From assembly GCA_025356765.1 (NCBI GenBank), contig JANXRO010000210.1, positions 1-11,951 of the forward strand: a stretch of 11,951 nucleotides of DNA. The letters run 5' to 3'. The position numbers and the translations under genes were made by a program. The notes beneath the pieces were generated by a model that saw only the letters and a program-made list of their open reading frames with translations, was not told the DNA's origin and did not search any database. Of the stretch, positions 1 to 6,005 are shown in pieces. Each line of letters starts with the position of its first letter. The first letter of the stretch is position 1. This DNA is from Hyphomicrobiales bacterium. GTDB lineage: Bacteria; Pseudomonadota; Alphaproteobacteria; Rhizobiales; Aestuariivirgaceae.

Positions 1-35
1 GCGAATGCTATCGACTTCTGGGCTGTAGCATTCGC
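1..35. repeat. Perfect 10-bp inverted repeat at the window edge
   Basis: GCGAATGCTA at 1-10 is the exact reverse complement of TAGCATTCGC at 26-35, with 15 bases between the arms. It lies inside the partial phage-type gene on the minus strand. It could fold in RNA or be a palindromic binding site. The left arm touches the window edge, so the palindrome may be longer. Confidence 0.75.
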
Positions 36-320
36 ACATTGGAGAGTAAAACTGTCATTTTCGTTTTGGTCTGTTAGCTCAGTGTTTAATATCTCCCCCA
101 ACTCGGCTACGGTGAAGGCGGAAGCCATTTCAAAGTCATAATCGCAATTATCAGTCAGTTCTAGTAGGTCATTTGGGTTTAGTACTAAATCACGCTCACT
201 ATGATTTCCGTCAAAAAATGGTACACCTTCAACCCAAACAAAATAACTCTCTTGCTCCACTTCCAATTCTTTGAGCTTCTTTGCCAACTTCAGGCTGACT
301 ACTTGTTCTTCTAATTTCAT
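1..320 (-). CDS. Phage/mobile-element hypothetical protein (C-terminus cut by window edge)
   Basis: An open frame runs on the minus strand from ATG (318-320) to the window edge, giving 106 visible residues and no stop. It starts MKLEEQVVSLKLAKKLKELE and contains a motif close to AFTVAELGEIL at residues 68-78. From memory, this N-terminal helix and the FTVAELGE motif recur in small uncharacterised proteins of phages and integrative elements. The protein is acidic and soluble, with no signal peptide or membrane segment, and no function is known to me. The SD is weak: only GAG-like bases lie near the start. A 10-bp perfect inverted repeat is embedded at residues 95-106. The position, about 220 bp inside a tRNA-borne att site, agrees with accessory cargo of an integrated element. 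The length of the missing C-terminus is unknown. Confidence 0.75.
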   Translation of the reverse strand, partial: MKLEEQVVSLKLAKKLKELEVEQESYFVWVEGVPFFDGNHSERDLVLNPNDLLELTDNCDYDFEMASAFTVAELGEILNTELTDQNENDSFTLQCANATAQKSIAF

Positions 321-384
321 ATAACTCGATTGTTCCACACCCTCAAAATTCTGCAAGATACCAGTGTGTATAACTTCACATTCC

Positions 385-413
385 TAGGCTCACCTTAGGC
401 TCTTTGTAGGCTC
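385..413. repeat. Three TAGGCTC direct repeats with exact 11-bp period
   Basis: TAGGCTC occurs at 385-391, 396-402 and 407-413, so each copy begins 11 bp after the last, on the same face of the helix. A degenerate fourth copy (TGTGCTC, 419-425) breaks the phasing by one base. The array sits about 125 bp inside the tRNA core of the att site, where tyrosine integrases have arm-type sites and excisionases have phased direct repeats. It is also 65-93 bp upstream of the minus-strand gene starting at 320, so an operator for that gene is the alternative. Confidence 0.6.
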
Positions 414-537
414 AAAAATGTGCTCCATAACAGCATCCAATGATTTCAATTGCTTAGATGCAACGACACACAAACACATTACTCCGCTGGTCTTGGAAGC
501 TATTGATCTTGTATGAAATTAAAGAATGGCGACCAAG

Positions 538-581
538 CTCTGACTCTGCCTGTCAAGGTTCGAATCCTTGTCCCCCAGCCA
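538..581 (+). other. Attachment site: 3' half of tRNA-Gln(CTG)
   Basis: The sequence reads as a tRNA from the anticodon loop to the end: loop CTCTGAC (538-544, anticodon CTG), 3' anticodon strand TCTGC (545-549), 4-nt variable loop (550-553), a perfect T-arm CAAGG/TTCGAAT/CCTTG (554-570), 3' acceptor strand TCCCCCA (571-577), discriminator G and encoded CCA (579-581). The expected TGGGGGA 5' acceptor strand and D-arm are absent near 505-530, and bases 533-537 do not form the 5' anticodon strand (two mismatches). So this is not a functional gene but the duplicated core left by integration, or else a tRNA remnant. The intact copy should lie at the other end of the element, to the left. Confidence 0.85.
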
Positions 582-653
582 ATCATTTCACCGTGTGTTG
601 CTCTTCGCTTAATCTTCCCATAAGCTTTCCCAAAACAATGGGAGACATTAGCA

Positions 654-1934
654 ATGGCCACTGAACGTAAACTGGGTTTTAACACGCTGCAAATTCATGC
701 GGGCACAGCACCTGATACGGCAACGGGTGCAAGGCAAGTGCCCATCTATCAAACCACGGCTTATGTGTTCCGTGATGCGGATCACGCGGCAAAATTATTC
801 AACCTGCAAGAAGTGGGTTACATTTATTCACGGCTTACAAACCCAACGGTTTCTGCTTTGGCCAATCGCATTTGCGCGCTTGAAGGCGGGGCTGGTGCCA
901 TCTGCTGTTCATCAGGCCATGCGGCCCAAATTATGGCGCTGTTCCCGCTGATGGGGCCCGGCAAAAATATCGTGGCTTCAACCAGGCTTTATGGCGGTAC
1001 CATCACACAATTCAGCCAAACCATTAAGCGTTTTGGTTGGTCTGCTAAATTTGTAGATTTCGATGATTTGGCCGCCGTTAAGGCCGCCATTGATGATAAC
1101 ACAAGGGCCGTGTTCTGCGAGTCAATTGCCAACCCCGGCGGCTATATCACCGACCTTGATGCGATTTCTAAAATATCAGATGCGGCGCACATTCCGTTGA
1201 TTGTCGATAACACATCGGCAACGCCCTATCTGTGCAAACCGATTGAACACGGCGCAACCTTGGTGGTTCATTCAACCACAAAATATCTAACTGGCAACGG
1301 AACAGTGACAGGCGGTTGTGTTGTTGATAGCGGCAAATTTGATTGGGCCAAATCTGGCAAATTTCCATCACTGTCTGAACCTGAACCCGCCTATCATGGT
1401 TTGGTATTCCACCCCACTTTGGGTGCCATGGCCTTCACGTTCCACTCCATCGCCATTGGTCTGCGTGACCTTGGCATGACGATGAACCCACAAGGTGCTC
1501 ATTATACGTTGATGGGCATTGAAACACTTTCCCTGCGTATGGAACGCCACGTGGCCAATGCTTTGAAAGTGGCAGCGTGGTTGGAGAAAGATCCGCGTGT
1601 TGAATATGTCACGTATGCGGGTTTAAAATCATCGCCCTACTATAATCGCATCAGCAAAATTTGCCCCAAGGGTGCAGGCGCCATTTTCACCTTTGCATTG
1701 AAAACGGGTTATGATGGCTGCGTTAAATTGGTTGATCACGTAAAGTTGTTCAGCCATGTCGCGAATTTAGGCGACACACGTTCATTGATCATCCATTCAG
1801 CCTCCACAACACATCGCCAACTGAACGAAGCCCAGCAAAAGGCAGCAGGCGCTTCACCCAATGTTGTAAGGCTTTCGATTGGCATTGAAGATGTGGAAGA
1901 TATTATTGCCGATCTTGATCAAGCGATGGGCTAA
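654..1934 (+). CDS. metY: O-acetylhomoserine sulfhydrylase (aminocarboxypropyltransferase)
   Basis: This PLP enzyme of the Cys/Met metabolism family makes L-homocysteine and acetate from O-acetyl-L-homoserine and sulfide, the direct-sulfhydrylation route to methionine, in the cytoplasm. At 426 aa it has the usual length. Visible signatures are YIYSRLTNPT (residues 57-64 region), the cofactor-phosphate loop CSSGHAAQ (85-92), Asp185 in the PLIVDN strand, and the Schiff-base lysine Lys210 in HSTTKYLTGNGTVTGG. The ATG at 654 follows GGGAGA (640-645) with 8 bases of spacing. It is the first chromosomal gene after the tRNA-Gln att site, and its 72-bp upstream gap may carry its promoter. I saw no SAM-II riboswitch, although these often precede methionine genes in alphaproteobacteria. 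Assignment to OAH rather than O-succinylhomoserine sulfhydrylase (MetZ) rests on overall length and the HGADLVVHSTTKYL-type context, and is the less certain part. Confidence 0.9.
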   Translation: MATERKLGFNTLQIHAGTAPDTATGARQVPIYQTTAYVFRDADHAAKLFNLQEVGYIYSRLTNPTVSALANRICALEGGAGAICCSSGHAAQIMALFPLMGPGKNIVASTRLYGGTITQFSQTIKRFGWSAKFVDFDDLAAVKAAIDDNTRAVFCESIANPGGYITDLDAISKISDAAHIPLIVDNTSATPYLCKPIEHGATLVVHSTTKYLTGNGTVTGGCVVDSGKFDWAKSGKFPSLSEPEPAYHGLVFHPTLGAMAFTFHSIAIGLRDLGMTMNPQGAHYTLMGIETLSLRMERHVANALKVAAWLEKDPRVEYVTYAGLKSSPYYNRISKICPKGAGAIFTFALKTGYDGCVKLVDHVKLFSHVANLGDTRSLIIHSASTTHRQLNEAQQKAAGASPNVVRLSIGIEDVEDIIADLDQAMG

Positions 1935-2022
1935 CGCACCGCAAAATATTATATTGCAGCAGGTTTTAAAATTTTTTAAAATGCTAAAATCAAAATCTAT
2001 TCATTGTTGAGAGTACATCTTT

Positions 2023-2442
2023 ATGAAAAAATTTATTGCACTTGCAAGCTTCATCACCCTCATTGCCTCTGCAGCAGCAGCCCCCGCTGAAAACCCTGAT
2101 GGCAAATGGCAGATGGGAAACCTGACAATCGCGGTGCGCCATTGTGGCGGCGAATTGTTGTGCGGCAACATCGTTTCATTGGGTGCCAGGTTAAACCCTG
2201 ATGGAACCGAAAAATTGGATTGGAAAAATCCAAATCCGGAACTGCGCAAACGCCATGTTGTTGGCATTCCCATTTTTCAAGGCATGGCCCCCAATGGCCC
2301 CAATAAATGGAAAGGTGTGATTTACAGCGCCGATGATGGCAACACCTATCGCTCTTATGCAACGGTCAACGGCAGCAATATGGATGTGCAAGGTTGTTGG
2401 GGGCCGTTTTGCAAAACGTTGAAATTCGTTCGCGTTCAATAA
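2023..2442 (+). CDS. Secreted DUF2147 protein
   Basis: The protein has 139 residues with a clear Sec signal peptide: MKK, a hydrophobic core to about residue 16, and an alanine run with likely cleavage near residue 20. The mature part matches the DUF2147 pattern: G-x-W at the start, a CGxxLCGxIVxL motif (Cys41, Cys47), the RKRHVVGIPIFQGM segment (75-88), WKGVIYSADDGNTY (96-109) and a closing GCWGPFC (Cys125, Cys130) before a K-F-V-R-V end. Family members are small envelope proteins of unknown biochemical role, with a lipocalin-like beta fold suggested from similarity. Four cysteines could make disulfides in the periplasm. GAGAG at 2009-2013 gives a 9-base spacing to the ATG. The 88-bp gap before it is very AT-rich. 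It ends 7 bp from the stop of the convergent flavoprotein gene, with no terminator visible between them. Confidence 0.85.
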   Translation: MKKFIALASFITLIASAAAAPAENPDGKWQMGNLTIAVRHCGGELLCGNIVSLGARLNPDGTEKLDWKNPNPELRKRHVVGIPIFQGMAPNGPNKWKGVIYSADDGNTYRSYATVNGSNMDVQGCWGPFCKTLKFVRVQ

Positions 2443-2449
2443 TCAAAAT

Positions 2450-3616
2450 TCAATTCGCTTGGGCCAAACCCTGCCCCGCAGCAACGCCACTGGCCCAAGC
2501 CCATTGAAAATTATACCCGCCCAACCAACCGGTTACGTCAACCGCTTCACCGATTACATAAAGGCCGTTTGCATGTTTTGCTTCCATGGTTTTGGAAGAT
2601 AAATCATTGGTATCAACCCCTCCAACCATCACTTCGGCCTTGGCATAGCCTTCAGTTTCAGCGGGCTTGAAGCGCCAGCTTTTCAGCCGCGTGGCAATTT
2701 TTTCTAATGATGTTTCTGCGGCCAAACTGTCTGCCAAACGTTGCGGCACAAATTCGCCCAACAGTGTTTTCTGTTCAACCTTTGGGCGTTCATGGCGGCG
2801 GCGTTTCAGCTCTGTCACAAGATCGCGTGCCGGAGCAAAATCTAACTCAATCTCGTCTTGGTGTTTTAGATAAGATGAGATTTGCAAAATCGCCGGGCCA
2901 GATAATCCGCGATGGGTGAACAATACGCTTTCAGCAAATTTGGTTTTGCCACATTGCGCAATGGCGGGCAGTGCCACGCCTGAAAGGGCTGTGTAAAACT
3001 CCAACTCATCGGCCGCTGCTTTCAAAGGCACCAAGCCCGGCTTGGGTGCCACAACATTCAAACCAAATTTTTTCGCCAAATCTAAAGCAAACCCCGATGC
3101 GCCCATTTTTGGAATCGACAATCCACCCGTGGCCAACACCACATTTTTTGTAAGCATTGCACCTTGCGATGTTTCAACGCGAAATTCATCGGCCTTGCTC
3201 GCATCAGAAATTTTGCAATTTAAAATAATTTGAACGCCCACGGCGGCACATTCATCCAGCAGCATTTTAACAATCTGCTTGGCCGAGCCATCGCAAAACA
3301 ATTGGCCCAGTGTTTTCTCATGCCACGCAATTTTATGTTTGGCGACGAGGGCCAAAAAATCTTGCGGTGTGTATCGGCTTAAAGCCGACCTTGCAAAATG
3401 TGAGTTGTCTGAAATGAAATTGTTTGGCGTTGTGCCAATGTTGGTAAAATTGCACCGCCCGCCGCCAGAGATTAAAATTTTTGCGCCAGCAATGGTGTTG
3501 TGGTCCAGCACGGCCACACGCAAACCGCGTTTTCCGGCCTCAATGGCACACATTAACCCGGCTGCACCAGCACCAATGATGATGGCATCAAAGCTTCTGG
3601 TTTGAGACAAATTCAT
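2450..3616 (-). CDS. BaiN/YhiN-family FAD-dependent oxidoreductase
   Basis: This 388-residue flavoprotein belongs to the HI0933/YhiN/BaiN family. The FAD-binding Rossmann motif GAGAAG is at residues 15-20, the family signature KILISGGGRCNFTN at about 46-59, and the closing FAD motif NGLYVIGEAVDVTGWLGGYN, followed by QWAWASG, near the C-terminus. Family members have varied reported roles: E. coli YhiN (RdsA) has been reported to form dihydrouridine in 23S rRNA, and clostridial BaiN acts on bile-acid intermediates. The true substrate here cannot be read from the sequence; an rRNA role is a reasonable guess for a proteobacterium. The start ATG overlaps by ATGA the stop of a possible 28-codon ORF upstream (3613-3699), and no strong SD of its own is seen, so translation may be coupled. 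Confidence 0.88.
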   Translation of the reverse strand: MNLSQTRSFDAIIIGAGAAGLMCAIEAGKRGLRVAVLDHNTIAGAKILISGGGRCNFTNIGTTPNNFISDNSHFARSALSRYTPQDFLALVAKHKIAWHEKTLGQLFCDGSAKQIVKMLLDECAAVGVQIILNCKISDASKADEFRVETSQGAMLTKNVVLATGGLSIPKMGASGFALDLAKKFGLNVVAPKPGLVPLKAAADELEFYTALSGVALPAIAQCGKTKFAESVLFTHRGLSGPAILQISSYLKHQDEIELDFAPARDLVTELKRRRHERPKVEQKTLLGEFVPQRLADSLAAETSLEKIATRLKSWRFKPAETEGYAKAEVMVGGVDTNDLSSKTMEAKHANGLYVIGEAVDVTGWLGGYNFQWAWASGVAAGQGLAQAN

Positions 3617-3699
3617 TGTTCAGCTAAATCTGCTTTCGCATGCGCGCCAATCAAACTTGCCGCGATGAAAACCTTTGCCAATTTTAATTTGTGCTGCAT
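3613..3699 (-). CDS. Possible 28-aa signal-peptide-like leader ORF upstream of the flavoprotein
   Basis: ATG (complement of 3697-3699) opens 28 codons reading MQHKLKLAKVFIAASLIGAH followed by AKADLAEQ, ending in a TGA that overlaps the flavoprotein ATG. The product has a basic N-region, a hydrophobic core (residues 10-19) and an A-K-A site, so it looks like a Sec signal peptide with only about five mature residues. Its start codon sits in the 3' arm of a strong hairpin (3694-3730), and its SD is weak (GAG about 10 bases before). It could be a leader peptide coupling translation, a tiny secreted peptide, the relic of a longer gene, or chance. The signal-peptide shape plus the exact ATGA junction argue against pure chance. 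Confidence 0.4.
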   Translation of the reverse strand: MQHKLKLAKVFIAASLIGAHAKADLAEQ

Positions 3700-3730
3700 G
3701 GTGTGAGATCTCAGCTCTACACCAATGCAG
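3694..3730 (-). promoter_or_regulatory. Strong hairpin in the flavoprotein leader
   Basis: CTGCAT-GGTGT-GAG (3694-3707) pairs with CTC (3715-3717), ACACC (3719-3723) and ATGCAG (3725-3730), giving 14 pairs with single-base bulges at 3718 and 3724 and a 7-base loop. On the minus strand it ends at and includes the start codon of the 28-aa ORF. No U-tract follows, so it is not a terminator. A translational control element or a dyad operator fits better. Confidence 0.45.
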
Positions 3731-3760
3731 ACGTTAGCAAAATATTTTTTGCGACATAAC

Positions 3761-3797
3761 ACAAGAAAGCAAAGAGAAGTCACCTTCTTCTCCTTTG
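3761..3797 (-). terminator. Probable terminator after the DUF2934 gene
   Basis: Read on the minus strand, CAAAG-G-AGAAG (3797 to 3787) pairs with CTTCTCTTTG (3779 to 3770), ten pairs with one bulged G and a 7-base loop, followed by CTTTCTTGTG. It begins 9 bases after the stop of the DUF2934 gene. The U-tract is interrupted, so efficiency is uncertain. The plus-strand version is also followed by T-rich sequence. Confidence 0.4.
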
Positions 3798-3805
3798 TTT
3801 ATCTT

Positions 3806-4102
3806 TCAGGCAGCAGACCGGCCGGCCACGCGGCGTTTTAATTGATCAATGGTGTGGGCCAAGCTGGTTTCTTCAGCATCTTGCAGTGTCGTTACGACAA
3901 CTTCCGCAGCAGAGCCTTTCTGCAACCAAGTGGGCGCATCAGCAGCGTCTTGCAGTTCAGCAGCGCTTGCGACAATGGCACAGGCGCGGGCCCAATGTTC
4001 TTCGGCTAATCCTTCGGGTTTGCCTTCATCTTCCCAAATTTTATGCGCCACAGAACGAATTTCTTCATCCATCTCTGGGGTGTGGTGTTGATGTTCGGTC
4101 AT
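3806..4102 (-). CDS. DUF2934-domain protein
   Basis: This is a 98-residue soluble protein. Residues 14-41 (EIRSVAHKIWEDEGKPEG, then a EEHWARA segment) match the short DUF2934 motif, I-R-x-x-A-[YH]-x-[IL]-W-E-x-E-G-x-P-x-G followed by H-W-x-x-A. The remainder is acidic and alanine-rich with a basic tail (KRRVAGRSAA). DUF2934 proteins are common in alphaproteobacteria, often several per genome, and their function is unknown. An AGGAG SD lies 7 bases before the ATG (on the plus strand, 4110-4114 region). It has its own upstream gap of 121 bp after the amidase stop and a probable terminator downstream, so it is likely a single-gene unit. I saw no EcfG-type promoter in front of it. Confidence 0.8.
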   Translation of the reverse strand: MTEHQHHTPEMDEEIRSVAHKIWEDEGKPEGLAEEHWARACAIVASAAELQDAADAPTWLQKGSAAEVVVTTLQDAEETSLAHTIDQLKRRVAGRSAA

Positions 4103-4223
4103 GCCAGTCTCCTGAGTTTAAAACACATTGAGACGCAACAAACTCACACATCGTGATTCTGTTGGGTTAGCACGAAAATTAGCAAAATTAAATCTTAAGT
4201 TTATTAAAATATTAAAATATACT

Positions 4224-5636
4224 TTAAGTTGAAAAAAGTGGCGGTTCAAAGCCTCCCACAGCGAGTTCGACTGCTGCCGAAATGCGCAGCACTTTGCGAT
4301 CTTCAAACATGCGCCCTACAATTTGCAAGCCTACAGGCATGCCATTGGCAGCAATTCCACAGGGCACAGATGCAGCTGGCTGCTGGGTGAGATTGAAGGG
4401 ATAAGTCAGCGGCGTCCAATTCACCCATTTGCCTTTATGATCAGGGTCACCTGGCTGCAACCTTCCGGCTTCAAACGCGGTGATCGGCATTGTGGGCAAC
4501 AACAACGCATCAAACTTTTCCATAAACTGGCGCATCTGACTTCCCAGTTCACCGCGCGCCTTGGTGGCGGCAATCATCTCATCAATGGAAATTGATTTGG
4601 ATTGTTCGACCACGTCACGAAGTGCAGGCTCAAGCAATGCCAGTTTATCCTCGCCCAAATGCCCAAACGCCGCGCGCACGCCCAACCACCACACGGTGCG
4701 AAACGTTGCGGCGGGGTCTTTAAATTTGGGGCCAATTTCCACAATCTTGGCTCCGGCTTTGCGAAGCTTGGCCACGGCGGCTTTTACGAGTCGGGCCACG
4801 TCATCTTCCACAGCCACGTCAAAACCCAACTTGGGCGAATAGGCAAAAACCATGTCCTTCACGTCGCGCTTCAATTTATGCGCATAATCCAAGGCGTCAT
4901 AAGGCAGTGAATGCCAATCGCGCGCATCAGGCTTGGTAATTTCATCCATCATTAAAGCAGCGTCTTCCACATTCCGCGTCATTGGGCCGATGTGAGCAAC
5001 CGTTCCAAAGGGTGAAAGCGGCCAAGCGGGCACACGCCCGAATGAAGGTTTCAAACCATAAACCCCAGTGAAAGAGGCTGGAATGCGAATAGATCCTCCA
5101 CCATCCGTGCCCAACGCAAGTGGTGCATATCCCGCTGCCAAGCCTGCGGCAGAACCGCCAGATGATCCGCCGGGTGTTCTATCTAAATTCCATGGATTGC
5201 GGGTAATTCCCGTCAAAAGAGAATCAGTAACGCCCTTCCAGCCAAATTCTGGTGTTGTGGTCAGCCCCATAAAAACGGTGCCAGCCTCACGAAGTCTTGC
5301 CACACTTGGCGCATCATAAAGCCAGTCTTGATTGACGTTGACGGTTTTAGAGCCCCGCAAAGTGGGCCAACCTTTCACCAAAAGCAGGTCTTTGATCAAC
5401 AGCGGAACGCCATCCACGGGCCCAATATTGGCCTTTTTATGCCAGCGCCTTTCGCTTGCACGTGCTTGTTTTAATGTGGTTTTTTCATCAACGAGAGACA
5501 TGGCGTTAATCTTGCCATCCAGCGCCGCAATCTGGCCTAAGCAGGCGCGCGCCACGTCAACGGGTGACACCTCGCCGCGTTTGAAAAGCTTTGTCAATTG
5601 TGTGGCAGAAAGCCAATGCAGGTCTGAGGTTGTCAC
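4224..5636 (-). CDS. Amidase-signature family hydrolase (GTG start)
   Basis: The protein has 470 residues, normal for the family that includes GatA and bacterial amidases. The Ser-cisSer-Lys triad can be placed by spacing: Lys82 in LLIKDL, cis-Ser158 in the glycine/serine loop PGGSSGGSAAG (155-165), and nucleophile Ser182 in GTDGGGSIRIPAS (176-188). It would hydrolyse a carboxamide to acid and ammonia; the substrate is not deducible. It is not obviously GatA, since no gatB or gatC is nearby. The start codon is GTG (complement of 5634-5636), chosen because AGGA lies 7 bases upstream and the N-terminal helix aligns with the usual family start. It is transcribed divergently from the small-peptide module. 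The sequence after its stop is AT-rich without a GC-rich terminator. Confidence 0.9.
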   Translation of the reverse strand: MTTSDLHWLSATQLTKLFKRGEVSPVDVARACLGQIAALDGKINAMSLVDEKTTLKQARASERRWHKKANIGPVDGVPLLIKDLLLVKGWPTLRGSKTVNVNQDWLYDAPSVARLREAGTVFMGLTTTPEFGWKGVTDSLLTGITRNPWNLDRTPGGSSGGSAAGLAAGYAPLALGTDGGGSIRIPASFTGVYGLKPSFGRVPAWPLSPFGTVAHIGPMTRNVEDAALMMDEITKPDARDWHSLPYDALDYAHKLKRDVKDMVFAYSPKLGFDVAVEDDVARLVKAAVAKLRKAGAKIVEIGPKFKDPAATFRTVWWLGVRAAFGHLGEDKLALLEPALRDVVEQSKSISIDEMIAATKARGELGSQMRQFMEKFDALLLPTMPITAFEAGRLQPGDPDHKGKWVNWTPLTYPFNLTQQPAASVPCGIAANGMPVGLQIVGRMFEDRKVLRISAAVELAVGGFEPPLFST

Positions 5637-5666
5637 AACAAGTTCCTAATTTGGTCCAATTTCAGC

Positions 5667-5691
5667 GGAACTTTAATCACATTCGCCCGTT
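5667..5691 (+). promoter_or_regulatory. EcfG-type general stress response promoter
   Basis: GGAAC (5667-5671) and CGTT (5688-5691) are separated by exactly 16 bases. This is a perfect match to the alphaproteobacterial sigma-EcfG consensus GGAAC-N16/17-CGTT. It points rightward toward the 66-aa secreted peptide, which would have a 5' UTR of about 105 nt. It lies just 30 bp from the start of the divergent amidase. Confidence 0.75.
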
Positions 5692-5804
5692 ATTAAAACA
5701 GCCAACATACACGAAACATAAACGGCAGATGAACAAGGCATTCAGCAATGGTTACGGCACAACGATCTAAGTTCCTCCCAACAACAACACGGGAGATTAA
5801 CACC

Positions 5805-6005
5805 ATGATCCGCTACACACTCTTTGTTCTCGCAATCGCAGGCACAGCAGCAACCGCCATTGCCAGCGTTAAGCAACATGATCAATTCGCGATCACCGAT
5901 CCAACAGCCACTACGGTGATCTACAAAACCTCAACAGCGGTGCAAACCCACAAAGACATTCTGCAAAAATGCGCCGTTGAGGATTGTTCAGACACGCAAA
6001 GCTAA
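5805..6005 (+). CDS. Small secreted peptide, 66 aa, likely general-stress induced
   Basis: Residues 1-20 (MIRYTLFVLAIAGTAATAIA) form a Sec signal peptide with probable cleavage after the A-I-A end. The mature part of about 46 residues is polar, with a V-I-Y-K-T motif at residues 38-42 and a C-x4-C pair (Cys56, Cys61). I do not recognise a family. An in-frame ATG at 5748 would add 19 residues, but ATG 5805 is preferred because GGGAGA (5791-5796) is 8 bases away and the signal peptide then sits at the N-terminus. A perfect EcfG promoter consensus is upstream, and a structured untranslated stretch with a strong terminator is downstream. The V-[I/V]-Y-K-T motif, including 13 of 15 identical bases, recurs in the 41-aa peptide at 6324, suggesting a shared origin. 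Confidence 0.75.
   Translation: MIRYTLFVLAIAGTAATAIASVKQHDQFAITDPTATTVIYKTSTAVQTHKDILQKCAVEDCSDTQS

Larger units (their letters stand above)
1..581. mobile_element. Right end of an element integrated in tRNA-Gln(CTG)
   Basis: The stretch is bounded on the right by a 3' half-tRNA (538-581) that has no matching 5' half, as expected when a tyrosine recombinase inserts an element at a tRNA anticodon loop. The element would lie to the left, with its other end, the integrase and the restored full tRNA outside the window. Inside are a phage-type gene (1-320) and three phased direct repeats (385-413). By eye, base composition is about 40% GC in several lines here, against 50-57% in the neighbouring metabolic gene. 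Whether the element is a prophage, an ICE, a satellite or a remnant cannot be decided, because no integrase or structural gene is visible. Confidence 0.65.

Noticed and set aside
500..581. Complete functional tRNA-Gln
   Set aside because: No TGGGGGA 5' acceptor strand or D-arm is present, and the 5' anticodon strand mismatches; only the 3' half is a tRNA.
582..653. SAM-II riboswitch before metY
   Set aside because: The 72-base leader shows no recognisable SAM-II pseudoknot sequence; only an ordinary SD is seen.
458..664. 68-codon plus-strand ORF crossing the att site
   Set aside because: It runs through the half-tRNA and overlaps the metY start; its composition does not look coding and it has no convincing SD.
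1935..2022. Terminator after metY
   Set aside because: The region is AT-palindromic (TTTTAAAATTTTTTAAAA) but lacks a GC-rich stem, so I could not support a terminator.
3737..3752. GCAAAA/TTTTGC hairpin as a terminator
   Set aside because: It has only a six-pair AT-rich stem with no following U-tract on either strand.
5748..5804. Upstream ATG as the start of the 66-aa peptide
   Set aside because: It would bury the signal peptide behind 19 polar residues; ATG 5805 has the better SD and a normal signal-peptide start.
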